64,000 bases of DNA from Glandiceps talaboti (Eukaryota; Hemichordata; Enteropneusta; Spengelidae). The translations under genes and the position numbers were made by a program. The stretch spans positions 18,829,503 through 18,893,502 of the forward strand of contig NC_135551.1 in NCBI RefSeq assembly GCF_964340395.1. The letters are read 5' to 3'. Below the pieces are notes generated by a model, which worked only from the letters and a program-made list of their open reading frames with translations, was not told where the DNA came from and made no database searches. The number at the start of each line of letters is the position of its first letter. Position 1 is the first letter of the stretch. Below are positions 34,205-47,967 of the stretch, one piece after another.

Positions 34205-37200
34205 TGCAAATATAAGAGTCATCATTATGTAGGTCAGTCATTGAAATAAGCCAAAGTGGAATTTCTTATTCAGAAGTACCATCATTACATTTCATGCCTC
34301 CTTAGGTGATATGAGGTAATGGCAGATTAACGATCACTTTGTACTAAGTCCGATTTATTTAGGCAGACATGTCCACCAGGTCTGCCTGAAGGTGGTCTTG
34401 TTCTCACCGAGTGACTGACCCTCCCTACTCAGACAACATAATACGGACAAACTGCTTTGATTCAAGTCTCTCTGCAGGATTTCAGCAAACAATCAATGTA
34501 AGGACAGTTTGAATGTTAAGAGATTCTACTAGACACAATGGAGGGGTGCATAACTATTGATGGGGAATGATTTGAATACTGACCTCAACGTTAAAAAACT
34601 GGCCACAGAAATCACAACATTCTAAAGAGTTGATGAAAATAAATACTAGTTCGATGACAAAGAATGCGTACGGCAGTATGACAATGATATTGCTTTTACT
34701 CAGTCGTCGTGACATAGAACGACCAGAGTATATATATATTCCATATTTTTTGTTCAACTTGACTCATGCATGGTATAATGTATTTTATATCTTCACTTGT
34801 TCCCAATACGACAAACTATTAGTATAATGAACTAACTTGAACCGTATTCACTTCATCATACCAAAACCAACTCAAGATTTTCAAGCAGTTTATTTGCAAG
34901 TAGAGACAGAAAGGGACCAGCTGTCATTTCCCATTTGCCTTGTAATATGTACAGTCTCATAATGAACTAATACCTCAGCTGGTCTGATAAAAATTCTTCG
35001 ACTTGACTTGACTTGATCCGGCAGCATCTGTTCAAAGATTTTCTCAATACGTCATAGATGCCTATGTCAATAATCAACGATCAACTTGAAAAAGCCTGAC
35101 ATGCTATGCACTGTATAAACTTCTACAATTAGGCTATTTATTTAACTTATTTGTTCAATGTCAAGAACTGTTTCTTAAATTAATTATGGTTAATTACTCC
35201 TCTTTCTCCCAGTATCTTAGGAATGTCATATAACTTGGAAGGAAGTGGATTTGAAGAAGAATTTTGGATTCCTCATAGCTTGTTTGCATTGCAATCTGTA
35301 GGCTTGCTTCGTTGTCTCACTAAACATTTGTATAGCTAGTAACGGCTAACAATTAATTTGGCCAAGCTCCCAATCACAGCTATCAGAATGCCTGTTTGTA
35401 GATATATATTTATATGCTATATGGAAATTAAAGCACTCTTGTGCTCAACTCAACAAGGGCACATAATACATATTGACTTCATTTGAATAATCAATAAGAC
35501 TGATGTACATGATCACTAACCATTGCAACCAATCAGTTTGAATGCATTTTTTCAAACCAATCATTTCCAACATACAATTTTGAAACCACACTAATCGTTT
35601 GCCATATTTGCTAGTAATACAAGCAGTTAGTGGAAGAGCGAATCAAAATGGCAGATCATGATGTTTACAGTCTTGATCCCTAAGGATATGAAGTCCATTT
35701 TAGAAGTACTTACTGATAACAGTTTGATTATAACATCATAAAGATCATCTACTGACAAGTCAAGTGGTTTAAGTTTCAAGATAATATCCTTATGGGAATT
35801 ATGCAGTATGAAGTGTGGAATGTTTTGTTGTAATAATATACATATACACATACTAATATATATCTGTATTGAAGTCAGAAATGTTATTTTGATTCACAAA
35901 ATGATTATAGTTCAAGAAATCTCTACTATGCAATCAACTGTTTAAATAACGCCAGAAGACAATTGTAATGTTAAAGAAAGCATGCATCAACATTAAAATC
36001 AGTTTAAAATAGTTTAATGGGGGTTATTATGTAAGTATTTTCATTTGAGTGAAAAGTTTTCAAACTCAGTTTGTACAACTTGAAGCCATTGAATCCTTAA
36101 CAGTTAAATATTAATTCAAACTTATGACAGCTACCAATCCTTGCTCAGTAGACATTATTGAATTGAGTCAAAGATTGCTAATTCTATTAAATATGTTGCT
36201 GAATAAGAACATATTTCAATACAAATATCAAAATTGATGGCATAATGTATATGTGCTATGACTAGCCATGAAGGTATGTGAAGATATGTGGTATGTTATT
36301 GCACGGTTCGGACATTATATGGCGAATTATGCAGTATGCAGACAATCACATTTTAAATCTAAATGTAAGTGTTGTGAGTCAACAGCTGGGCTTGTTATCA
36401 TGACATATGAGATGACTACATTAAATCTAATAGCACTGACAGTTTTAAGGCATCTCTCTTTGATATAGTGTTATGATACCTACAGACACAGCTCCTGAAG
36501 TTGGTGGTCATTACACTAGATTGACATTTGCTAAACTCAAGCTAGAAAATGTTGTGAATAGGGTTTACGGTTTATTATTCCTTGTGTGTAAACACCTTTC
36601 CTATACATGTAAATCACTTTTCATTTTTTTTTTTTTTTTAAATTACTTCAGAATTTTTGTTGCGTTAATAAGAGATAGGATTGCACTAAAATGCTATTTC
36701 TAGTATTACACTAAGTGTATATCAAAGACCAGACACTCACACATTTTGTGCATTTAGCTGGACTACATGGATGAATAAGGGATAAGATTCCACTAATGCC
36801 ATTTCTAGTATTACACTGTGCGTGTAATATCACTCGAAAATCAGTTTGTATTTTCCAACTGATATGTTAGCAATTCTGTTGTTTGTATGGATTACAGAGT
36901 AGACTGTAGTTTTCTAGGAATGGTGGCCACTTATTCATCTAAATGAAAACAGCTTTTGAGTGATACAAACATTATGAGAGAAAATTGGTCACTGTTTTAT
37001 TGCTATGGAAAGCAAGTAGCTGAAATCAAAGTGTACCCAGTAGCAATTTGCCAGGGTTTTCCTCCAAAAGCTATACTACAAGGTATGGTAATCTCCTAAA
37101 GTTTTACCTAATGTTTCCCATGCTACTGGATTCCCCAACCACAGTAAAGACACTGTGGAGTTATGTCTACATGAAAAGGAAAGTGTACTGGTGTTACTCT

Positions 37201-38782
37201 CATTATATGAAGAAAAAAAAGACTGCAACGTTTAATGGCATCTCACATGAACATCATATTGTTAAACTAATCAAAGAATTCACAGACAAACATTTGATCT
37301 GCTTGAATGTGTATGTAATTACTAAAGCAGTAATACCAAGGGTCAGAGAAACATTCAAGAATCTGTTACCAATGTTTGGTGGTCTTTGTTTGGTATTTAA
37401 GTTTCCAACATCAAAAGTTAATGCATTTGGACAGTGAAGTTTAGTATTCTATGATTTTGGTATTGGTAAGATTGTCCAAATCACTTTGACAGAGTAGTTA
37501 GAATATAATGAGTTAATAATACCAATCAAAAGCAATCTTATTTTATTTTATTTTATTTTATTTCATTTCATTTTATTAAAAGTTGCATACTTTTTTATTG
37601 CAAAAATTATACTTTGGCAAAATTATCCAACTTACAAGTATTTCATAATTTCACTTTCTCATTTGTGATATTTGAAGACAATTTTCTTTGCTTATATATC
37701 CAGACAATCACAATTACAATTTTGAACTGAATTAAATATATAATTGTATACCTGCTTAAAATGAACAAATATTCAAATTCTCTTAAAAAGAGAATTTTTT
37801 TCCATCAGCCCCATTCTTATTTTTCTTAGTTTAATTACCGGTAACTACATTCTACTTTCTCATCTACTGTTTTGAACATTTGTCTTTATTATCCCTTATT
37901 CTTTTACTTGTTATTCAACAAATAACTTGTAGACGACTAAATTGATGTTATTTTGAAGCTTTTAAGAACCAGTTGATGATTTTCTCATCAAATTTAATAA
38001 CATAATTCCTTGTTTGTGATTACTTTGACAAGACAGACAAATGATACGCACGTTCACCGCGAATGTTTGAACTATAAGTCATCCTTCAGTATGCCACATC
38101 TACTGTACTGGCTGAGTTCCACATTTCATGCCCTTATAGGGAATTGTAGCCCATGATAGCACTCTCCCTTGGTGCCTTGATACAGTCTATTTTTAGTCCT
38201 TTCCCAGGATGCTAGCTTGACATGACAGTATAGATGTGTCTATATAAGTATCCTGTCCGGATCAACAAACTACACACACACATACCCTAAAGGCAAATTC
38301 CTTATGTTTTTATACCTTGAATGAAATTTCTCATTAACTATCGGTTTTAAAACATCTTTCTTAAAATGTTAGGTCATCTCCAAATATTATCTTTAATACA
38401 ATGTAATATCATAAATTTCCTATAATACCTTGTAGGCAAATTCCTAATTATACCTTGAAGGACATTTCTTATCAACTCTTGATATCAAAATATGTCTCTT
38501 AAAATATATGGTCATTTCCAAATGTATTTCCAATACAATGTCTTCTTCACAATACAGAAGGGATAATATTTTGTTTTATTTTGACATTCACCATATAAAA
38601 TACAAATTACCTGATATGTCAGACAGTCAAGGCCAGACATAGGCCACATTAAAATATGTTAATATCATACATATGCTGTACATAGTCTATGTGAAAAGTT
38701 TCCATATTACACAAATACACATTTATTTCTAGAAAAGTAATATTATATGAATATGAATCCTAATATAACGTATCACTGATTA

Positions 38783-38830
<48 letters not shown>

Positions 38831-40103
38831 GATTAAAGTGTCCTATGTGGACTATAGATAAGATGATGTATCATGAATGTGAAATGTTCAGAACAGGTAC
38901 CCATGGTTTGAAATATTTATATAATACAGATAGTTATGATGTATGTCATCTTTCAATTCTTTCCAATGACCCACATTCATACACATAACTCATTTATTTG
39001 AGACCTACACACGTTTTAATAGTTTATGATGATCTTACTACACAATTCATCAAAATTATCAATGAAGTTCACTTAAAATTCTTAAAGAGAATTGTGATTC
39101 ATCTTGCTTTCCAAATAGATGTCACTAAATAAATATCAGTAATATAAAATCAGAGTTCAATTTAAACGGCTGTTAAAAACATTAATTTCTACAATTACTA
39201 TTTAATATGGACAGGATGGCATGTTATCACTAGAAAAAGTCTTCACATCATACACGGAACTTAATAATGTTTAAAAGCCAACCTTTTTTTCACATTTTTA
39301 ATCGGATATTTAAAGCAAATGTTGTCATATTTGTAATCTCATGTTTAAAGCCATGGTACAAGTATGATTAATTAATAGATGAGTAATCCAAAAGGATTGA
39401 ACCCCCAAAAATTTCAAGTGTGATTGTTCAATAGACCTGAATTAATGAGAAGTGGCCAACAGTTATTCATGTAGTTATCAGACCTAAGGTTTTTAATATT
39501 TCACAACATGAACCAACAAAATAACTTATTCTCATGATAAATGGTTGCATTGCTGAAGACATTAAATGGGGTTAGATGGAAGAAAATAGATTCTTTGAGG
39601 CCAAGTGGTTGGTGACTCTGCTTGAACTATCAGCATGCTATATTAGACTGACTTCATACATGGGATAGTTTTCATGACAAATATGAAAACATCAGATTAT
39701 ATAATAACAGGTGCTGTTTGATACAGCTGTCATATACGTCATATACATATAAGAAACCACTGGGCACTCTAGGTGGTTATACTACTTAGCCAGTGTTTCA
39801 AGCTGGATCGTTGTCAGTTGTAGGAACATTTCCTTAGCAAATCTACACACTTAACTTGTTATTATCAGACTACACACATTGTTTGTGGTTGACTGGAACT
39901 GTCTTACAGTAAAATGATCGACAAAGCAGAAGCTCCTTTTATGTTTCACTGCAACCAAACCAGGTGATCTCTACCAAAATCTTGGCAAATAAATCATGTT
40001 CTTGTGACTTGAATTTGCTCTTGCCTTGCTCCTTGAGTAGTATCAAGTCAGACACTTCAAGTTTAAATACAGAATTCATTTCAACCTCATTCCTGTCTGA
40101 ACT
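33830..40103 (-). CDS. unrecognised helix-rich protein, C-terminal part (4 candidate exons)
   Basis: Exons 39,975-40,103; 35,714-35,788; 34,584-34,621; 33,830-34,040 join with matching phases (0, 0, 2) into a continuous 149-residue C-terminal region. It is rich in Leu, Ile and Val with amphipathic helix spacing (for example DLYDVIIKLLS and KVLEILLQNLYNIAIRY), resembling HEAT/ARM-type repeats. I do not recognise the family. The 5' end is not found. The case rests on phase agreement, good splice sites (GTAAGT and GTCAGT donors, pyrimidine-rich acceptors) and protein-like composition, not on homology. Its last intron contains exon 1 of the LIM gene and its last exon lies in LIM intron 1, so the two genes interleave on one strand if both are right. 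Confidence 0.45.
34169..34204 (-). CDS. LIM gene exon 1 (12 codons)
   Basis: Reads MKDFRCARCGES and then the donor TCT|GTAAGT, phase 0. The CARC pair provides the first two zinc ligands of LIM1, with 21 residues to the next ligand (His), inside the usual range. It could be a true first exon, or an internal exon beginning at GAT after the AAG. Its link to exon 2 is inferred from phase and ligand spacing. Confidence 0.6.
34584..34621 (-). CDS. helix-rich gene, candidate small exon
   Basis: 38 bases between the acceptor catcaactctttag and the donor GAG|GTCAGT, phases 0 and 2. In the frame that links both neighbours it reads NVVISVASFLTL. In another frame it would show CCDFC, but that breaks the LIM spacing. 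Confidence 0.4.
35714..35788 (-). CDS. helix-rich gene, candidate exon
   Basis: Twenty-five codons, phases 0 and 0, with a consensus donor TCA|GTAAGT and the acceptor attcccataag. It reads DIILKLKPLDLS and then VDDLYDVIIKLLS. Confidence 0.45.
35790..39970. other. intronic or intergenic, no other gene
   Basis: AT-rich. It holds a TTTTA repeat near 37,530-37,575 and a GTT repeat at 38,784-38,832. A 129-codon plus-strand frame (37,048-37,437) lacks an upstream ATG and is at chance level. Confidence 0.4.
38784..38832 (+). repeat. (GTT)n microsatellite
   Basis: About 16 perfect GTT repeats. Confidence 0.95.
39975..40103 (-). CDS. helix-rich gene, candidate exon
   Basis: Forty-three codons between the acceptor aactgttttcag and the donor TTG|GTAGAG, phases 0 and 0. 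It begins SSDRNEVEMN and ends EHDLFAKIL. Confidence 0.4.
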
Positions 40104-40109
40104 CTGAAA

Positions 40110-43100
40110 ACAGTTATAACTATTACTATTAGTTCAATCAGAATCTGTATCAAAAGTTTCTAATACATATACTTGAAATACAAGCCTTGACACACTGTCT
40201 TTGAGGCTCAAAACTTTGAGTTAACTCTTAAAATCTTAAGCCTTGACAGAATCCAGGAACATGGGCAAAACATAAAATATATTTGAGCATACAATGCCAT
40301 ACTCTGACAAGTAGTGTATGTTTGAACTTGCTCTGTAAGATTAGGTGACACTAGACCAAACATTTCAAGGGTGATGTCCTTAAAATGCATAAATATTTAG
40401 TAAAACAATCAGCCAAACTCACAAAATTATTATCATGTGGTCACTAGAGCTGAGTTATTAACCTTAACACTGCCATGCTAACAAATCTATCAACAACATA
40501 CAGACCACCAGATACCCCTCTTAGTGTTATAATACTATAGTGACCCTTGTCATGACTAGGTCAGCTTGATAGAACCCGGCAAAGATTTTATGAGTCTCAT
40601 TCATGGCAACATCATAAAATATGATATTGCTGTACTTTTGGTAAATGGGTAGAGTAAATGAAACAGGCATTTTACTATTGACATCTGATATCCATGTGGT
40701 TTCATTTACATAATGATCTTGTCTGGTATTAACACTGTCCACACACCTCTCAACAACACCACCCAAGACATACAGCAAAGAGGTACATTTTCGTTGTGTC
40801 AACAGAAAAATACATGTACATTCTGGCCAGAAAAAATGGCTAACAAAAAAGGTTTGCACCATTAAAAGTAATGGTAAATTCTACACATTACTTTCCACAA
40901 TAATCAGATAATTATTTTATTTGAGCATAAAAAGTACACACCCAGGTGTCTATACAACAAAATAAAGACAAATTCTTGACCTACAGACATTTCCTGAAGA
41001 AAACACTTTTATATGTTGTGAATAAAAATAGAGCATCTCATTATGAAGTTTGCTAGACAATTAAAGATTTTTATCTGTTTACATTCATACATTTAATTAG
41101 CAATTTGGGTAGGTTTTCTGATAAAGACTTCACTTTGATGGGTGAACAAACGTAATTTGTTCTGTGTGAAGCAGTACTCAAAAGTACAATGGGTCAAAGA
41201 TCACACTAGGAGAGAGGAATCATGTTATCAGTTGAAGTGATTTAAACAAGTCTACACTTCTAAGAGCGGCCCTCCTCATTGGTCAGTGTCCTTTCCAACT
41301 GAGCAAAAAGAAGGTGTACTGTTCGATAACGTCAAATTTTAACTTACAGTAATCCTAACATGTGAATAATAGGAAAGTGACATAGAATGAGTACAAACTT
41401 TATATATATCATAAAATATCAAATAGTACTTTCAGATCATTTAGTGGAACTCAGCCCAGCTCAACAAACTGGAAAAATATAAGGCTGACTTATGCAAATT
41501 ATATGATAATGAACATGTCAAACACATTCCAACCTTAACACAAAATTACTGATGAAGAAGAAAAACCCTGGTCTTGTATAGTTTAGACAACATTTACTAC
41601 AATCTGTTTTACAAAATAACCTTCCAACCTTAACAACTTCAATGTAAAGTGGACAAGGTATGCAAATTATATGGTAATGAAAGTCGACCTTTGAATTAAA
41701 ACTACTGACGCATAAGTTTAGTCTATCTGTTACACAAAATAAGTCTGATTTTAATTATTAAAACACGTTTAAAAACTGGAACAATGTAAAGTTGATATAT
41801 GCAAATCATATGTTAATGACATTGTGTCACGCATATATATCTGTCTTATAAGAAAAGGTCTGACAAACGAAAAAAAACCTTGATCCTGTCATCATTTATA
41901 TATTAAACTGCAGTATCTGTTACACAAAGTCCAACTCCCAGTCATAATTATATCAGAAGATTATACCATGTGTGGTCCTAGATCCTGCCCGGAAGGTCTG
42001 TCAAATGGAATCCTGTTAAATATCACACCACCTATATACAGTATCTCCACCTTTATTAGTTACTAGCAGAATTCCTATTACCTAGTTAACCAGTTTTCTA
42101 AAATTATAACATTTATTAATAACTTGCATCTAAAATTGACGCTACGTTAACAGATAGTGAGTACTCCTTGTCTTGGATAGTGTTGTTTTTGGCTGGCCTA
42201 CCACTGCGGTTTCAGCTATCAATTAAGTTAAAATTTCTTTCAGTCATAGGTTTATATAAGTACTTAAAAATAACAAAATATTTATACTTTTAAACAGAGA
42301 TAGGATTGCAATTTCAATTCAGTAGTAGGAAAAAATGGTATCAAATATCAATTTATTTAAATGTCATAATTTTATTTTAACTTGCAGTTAACTAGACTGG
42401 TGGCAATGGTGCCTGGGAGCATATCATATTGGTGAATAGCTCACTACTGGGCACTGTACTGTTGTCGCATTCACCGAGAGCAATGAAGCATAAAATAACA
42501 CATTTTGCATGATAGAGCACATCACAGACACAGGCTTTAAGGTGAGTAGTCCAGTTAAGAGAATCTTGCCATGCCAGAATATATACATATGGAAGAGTTT
42601 GTTTTTTTAGCAGATTTCACTTCAGAAAAGTATCATGATGATAACATAATTCTGTTGGGTGCCACTTGGCTATCTTGGGGGCTACTCAGCACCACTTGCA
42701 GCTGGGAAGATCACCAGCAGGTGTAAGACGTATAGTGCCCTTGGGTATTTTGTGGCATTGCAAGGAAGCCGAAATGGTAGTCAATTGTTAAAATTGGCTT
42801 TATAAAATCTTACTTTATGTTAAGGCAAGCAGTCAATGTCAACAATATGAAGATTTTAAAGATGAATTTCTCAATTACAGTCCATAATAGTAAGTTTCAT
42901 TTTACTCTCAAAAAAATATCAATTTACCCCAAAAATATTAATTTAACTAAAAACATAATTTCCTTTTTTGTGTTATTAATTGAATGTGTATATGAAATGA
43001 CAAGTAATTCTTAATAGGAACATGAAAAATATCTGGGATGAAGGAAGTAAATGGGTACAAAGTACCTGAGAAATAAAATTAGATTTTATACAAGTCCATG

Positions 43101-45005
43101 GGTTAACTAAACCTGAAGGCTATCATGATTATAGATGTTCGAATTACTACACATGCCAAGGAATAGAACTTACAGCTGATAGAATGACATTCTAGAGTTT
43201 GTGTTACAAGCGTTGTGACAACTAGTAACATCAGACATAATACCTAACATTATGGTGTTTACATCACATCTACAAGAACTCTGCTGAGATACTACAATTG
43301 ATCCATCTGTCACAAACACAACATTAAATTGAAGTGTCTCAGAGCCTGTCATGATGCGCAATGTCTTTGTTGAGCATTTTGAACCCCTGGATACAGAAGA
43401 GACTAAAGATATGGTAAACTAAATATGTTAATATATTAATATTAATATTCACCATAATTGTGGAGGGGAGGGGGGGATTGTAAAGTGTGTGGGAACTCAG
43501 GTAGATTTAACTCTTGACTCCGCTTTCAATCAAAATCACTGACCATGAACAAATCATGTCGGAAATGTTGTGTACTTGTATAAAATATTTGATCACATAA
43601 TCTTATGACATTCAAGATATATGACCATCAGCTACTTCATATGACATTATATATCTTACAATGTGGGATTTGATCTGACAACTTAATACATTATACTATG
43701 ATAGCTGTCAGGCTTAAACTCTGCTGCATGAATTTAAGCCCTCCATTGTGGAGGCCCCATCAACCATGTTGCATTATTATGTACTTCCATCCTCTATGAT
43801 TAATAGTCCCTACACTTTGCTGAAAAACAAACGTACAAAGAAACGCCCAACAAGTCGCCCAACAAGACTTCTTACTTTCACTGAAGATTGTCTGTGTCAA
43901 GGAGGTCACCATTGTAGCTGTCTATATATAAGACTGCATTGTGTCCCCTTCTACTACTTGTACTTGTACCGAGATTGCATAATTTACAAGTACTTTGCAA
44001 AATGTCACAGACTGTTGTCTATCTGACAATGCAATGCTACTTTGCATCAAGTGAATAAACTGGTTTCACCTCTGCATTGATTTGTTTTCCAAAAAGTGAA
44101 TAGCCTATCAAGTGAGATTCTATTTCTAAACTATATAAAGTGAGTCAATGACATGAAAGATTCTTGACTTGCAAATGTGAAGTAGCTAAAGCAAAAAGCT
44201 ACTAATAAGGTTGATTTCATCACCTGGACTTTCCTAACAAAATCTACCTTGGTTGGCAAGTCATTTTTACCAGGGTTCCAAAACAAAATTGTGGTACACA
44301 TTATGGGAATTAACTATACACAATTTCCTCCTCTTTCTGTTTAATACAGGGTTTCAAAACCTTAGCAAAAATGCTGATGTACAAATCCTTGTTTCTAGAT
44401 ATGCCAGTCATTTCTGAACTTTCAAGATAGGTAGAAATAGTCATGGGCACATGTAATCTTGTATATAGTTGATAAATGGAATATTACATTACAAGTATGC
44501 ATAATGTTGCTACTTTTACTCTGTCTTGTTTACGTGGGTGGATAAATACAATATGATTACTAATTATGCTTCTCCTACATACAAGAAGAGAAAAACCTTC
44601 TTTTTTTTACAGAATATTTCATCTTGTGTTGTCAAATTCTTTATCCATTGCATCACATGTATGAGTGTATAGATTGAAGGGGAGAATGCATAGTGTGGTC
44701 ATTCATAGCAACTTTAATGGTGGCATCTGTAATAGTATTTACTAAATATAAATCCTCTTATCAAAGCAACTTATGTGTCCCTGTGGAAATAGTCCAAACT
44801 TAAGATAGGATGTTGTTTTAGTCATACTTTTTGCAAACTAAACAGCGTGGTTTCCAGACTATGGTATCTGAGAGTCAGATGGTATGAAGTGAATACACGT
44901 ACGTGACAATTTAAAAGGATGGTTTGTACTAGCTGGGTAGCTGTCAGGCTGCTGACCTCAGAATGCCTGCTGGATACCAGTAGAATCGCATTAGGTTCAT
45001 AACAC
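40110..45005. other. no confidently supported gene
   Basis: One exon-like segment on the minus strand lies about 43,248-43,390, with the strong acceptor tcttctgtatccag and an open frame reading RIMTGSETLQFNVVF. Its phases (2 and 1) do not join the chain above. Otherwise AT-rich DNA with chance-length frames. Confidence 0.35.
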
Positions 45006-45009
45006 ATCA

Positions 45010-45262
45010 ACTGACTATAGACAATTATCACATCGATTGCCTATAGACAATTATTACAACGACCAACTATAGACAATTATTACAACGATCAACTATAGAC
45101 AATTATTACAACGATCAACTATAGACAATTTTTACATCGAACCAACTATAGACAATTATTACATCAACCAACTATAGACAATTATTACATCAACCAACTA
45201 TAGACAATTATTACATCAACCAACTATAGACAATTATTACATCAACCAACTATAGACAATTA
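45010..45262 (+). repeat. 26-bp minisatellite
   Basis: About nine to ten copies of caactatagacaattattac plus atcaac. Early copies read acgatc or acgacc in place of atcaac; the last five are nearly identical, so the 3' side is the youngest. Confidence 0.93.
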
Positions 45263-45567
45263 TTATACTGATGTTTCAATTGCATTAAAATTTCCCAAGA
45301 GGAAAAAAGCTAGTGGAAAAATAGTCAGTAGGAAGTAATTGTGCAATGTGATATATTAAATGAACTGAAACAGTTAATAAAATATGTTGCATATATATTT
45401 ATGATAACACTAAAAGTTGTGTATTACCCTTCAAATATCTTGCCTCCTATCATTAACACTACAAATATTGAGTACATCATCTACACTCTGTTTACAACTA
45501 TCCTATACAATTCAGCATATAATGGATGCATTCCCAACCTACATCTTACTAGTATTCCCCTCAAATT

Positions 45568-45655
45568 TAGATTGTAAGATACGTTGTGTCGTTCTACCCT
45601 CAGCGGCCGAAGTGTGAGGGCGCCCCGTTACAACTTACAGGTACCTTACAGTCTA
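45568..45655. mobile_element. short MITE-like element, copy 2
   Basis: Second copy of the element at 1,061-1,157. It shares the end tagattgtaagatacgt, the core gaagtgtgagggcgcccc and the end ggtaccttacagtcta. It is directly followed by the ~100-bp repeat copy 2. Confidence 0.65.
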
Positions 45656-45671
45656 CCAACACATTTGTCAC

Positions 45672-45773
45672 ATCGTCGCAAACCACGGCCTGTTTTACGG
45701 CAACGTTCTTAATGAGCCTCCCACTTATTTTGAAATGTAGTGGTAGAAATAATAACTCTGGTTTGTGAGAATG
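45672..45773 (-). repeat. ~100-bp dispersed repeat, copy 2
   Basis: Reverse-orientation copy of 20,783-20,885, more than 90% identical by eye. It abuts the MITE-like copy, so both may belong to one composite element or a favoured insertion site. Confidence 0.8.
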
Positions 45774-46223
45774 ATTTGTCAGTGCAGCAAATAAAGTACT
45801 AGGTAAAATCTACCTGAGTTCCCCAGCGATTTTAACTGGAAGTTCCTCACCAAAACATCATGAGGTAATGTATAGAAATCAATACAAGATTTACCAGGTT
45901 TGCCCCTCATTACTAGGGTTTCAAAACCTGAACAGAAAAACGCTAACAATTTAGTGCTACAAAACTTCAAACTTGACTAAATTTCTGCCTTTTTTTTGTT
46001 ACCAGGGGTTGTAAATATTTGCAAATTGGATGCAATGATGGAGAAAGTTCAAATGTTGTCTTCAAAAACTCAGCTACATGTATCTGTAAAAATATGATCT
46101 CAGGATTATTGGTATTTTATAGACTTCTTTTAGTTATTGCATATTGTAGATTTATAGCTGTCCTTTGAATTTAATAAAAAATTGGAAGAAAAAAAATTTG
46201 CATTAAGAAAAAAATAACTAATT

Positions 46224-46264
46224 GGGGTCAAAGGTCATGACCTTTCATCCTTGTTTTGATGACC
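46224..46264 (+). promoter_or_regulatory. AGGTCATGACCT palindrome with overlapping DR1
   Basis: The segment holds GGGTCAAAGGTCA (a DR1) overlapping AGGTCATGACCT at 46,232-46,243, the consensus zero-spaced palindromic site for thyroid and retinoid-type receptors. Another TGACCT lies at 46,259-46,264. Whether it acts as an enhancer is inference. Confidence 0.4.
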
Positions 46265-46269
46265 TTTCC

Positions 46270-47960
46270 AGACATATTATGCATGCATCTAGAGAATTTG
46301 TGTCAGCAATGGTAAGAATTCTGATGAGACAAAGTGGTGAGATCAGTTACATGTTTTGGTAAACATATAAAAGTCACACTTTAACTCTATGATGATATTT
46401 TTCCCTCAGGCAACTAGAGACTGATGGTAAGTGTTTATATGTAATTTGAAACAAGTCATGTTTTGTAACATCTGGAAAAAGCATTTTGCTTGGGATAGAT
46501 TTATAGTGAATAATACAAGGGTATTTGAGAAAACAAGTCCAGGGCAGCAACTGGCAGTAATGAGCAGAAACAATCAGTAACTAGCAGTAAAGAGATTTAA
46601 TGTTCATTATTATTGTTCTGTACTGGTTTTACAAATACCCATAATGCAAATTTGGTTAGCAAACAAGATGTTGTGAGGAAGTAGAAAGCTAGATTTGCCA
46701 TGACCTAACTGCAGTAACTGTAGCGGTTTCACTCAGTTTATCTCGTCTCCGCATTTTTTTTGTTCAAACCCAGTAAGAAAATAGAAATATTGGTGTATCA
46801 CATTAAGTTATAGTCTAGATCTACCAGTGGTATTGAATTCTCTTATTAAATTGAGATCTTGAGATTCAATGCCATGGATAGCACTAGCCTAATTAAGCTA
46901 TGTGTCAGTCAGTAGTGTAACACAAGTCTTGGCCCACTGCATCTAAGCCAATGCCTGTATTAAGGCTGGGGGCTAGGTGTAGAAAGAAAAGTGAATGCTA
47001 AAACCAAACCAAATATATCAGTAGACATATGACATTACTGACTAAAGAAAAACCAATCCAAACAATGATGCCAGCATTGAGATCTCAGCTGTATCATCAT
47101 CATGCAGAAAGTTCTTTTCATGTCTCTCTTCTGAGAAAACAGCCCACTGTTGCTAACCCCTGACAATGCAGATGTAATGTCAGCAAAAATTTGGAATTGA
47201 GTAGAAATTTTCATTTGATAATATGAATCCAAAGTCCATGAACATTTATTTTCAGATGATATAATAAAGCAATCTCTTATTTCAATTCTTAACTATGAGA
47301 ATTATATGTGATACTCCCTAACTTACACCTTATTTGTATGGTTAGTCATTGGTTATCACTATTTACATATTCCATTCCTTGAAAACTATTGACTACAGCA
47401 GCTATGCTAGGGGGTGCAGTCAACTTGAATACTGCAAACACTCATGGTCATGATATGTTCAATGATTAATTTCTTCCCTTGAATTCATCTTTAAAGTGAC
47501 TTTCTCGTCTTTTTTTTTTTACATTCTTGAAAATGATTTAATTATTGAGTAATGAGTTATGAGTTAAATATTTGCAGTAGAAATTATCTGTACATTAATT
47601 TTGTAATGTAATTAGCAATAAAAACATCCTTTGTTGACACTTTACATCATAATAAAAATAATGACATGTATTGGAATACAATATGGCTGCCTTTGTCAGG
47701 GTCCAAAAATTTAAAATTTCCTGAACCATTTCATAATTTCTTGCATGAATCGATAATTCAAATTGCTAAAACATTGCTAGAATACATGTTTACTGGTTAG
47801 TACAAAGGTATAGATTTGAGATTATTTTCTGCTGGAGTGGAATCTATCAGTATAGACCCTGCCTTTGTCTGGAACTTCGCTTTTAAAATACCCATTTTTA
47901 CTGAAAATCAGGAGGGCATATGAAACATTACACTATCCTCTCATCTCACACATTTGTTTG
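46270..47960. other. no supported gene
   Basis: A 17-base plus-strand segment at 46,410-46,426 has a strong acceptor (ttttccctcag) and donor (ATG|GTAAGTG) and could be a micro-exon, but no partner exon was found. Nothing else is supported. Confidence 0.3.
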
Positions 47961-47967
47961 GTTGGGA

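Noticed and set aside
34584-34621. CCDFC motif as an alternative first zinc pair of LIM1
   Set aside because: Joined to LIM exon 2 it gives 25 residues between ligands, more than LIM domains allow. The other frame links cleanly to flanking candidate exons instead.
37048-37437. 129-codon plus-strand frame
   Set aside because: It has no ATG at its start, no domain and no splice partners; about one frame of this length is expected by chance in 64 kb of this composition.
40527-40862. 111-codon minus-strand frame
   Set aside because: Begins with ATG but shows no domain, is near chance length and does not fit the phase chain of neighbouring candidate exons.
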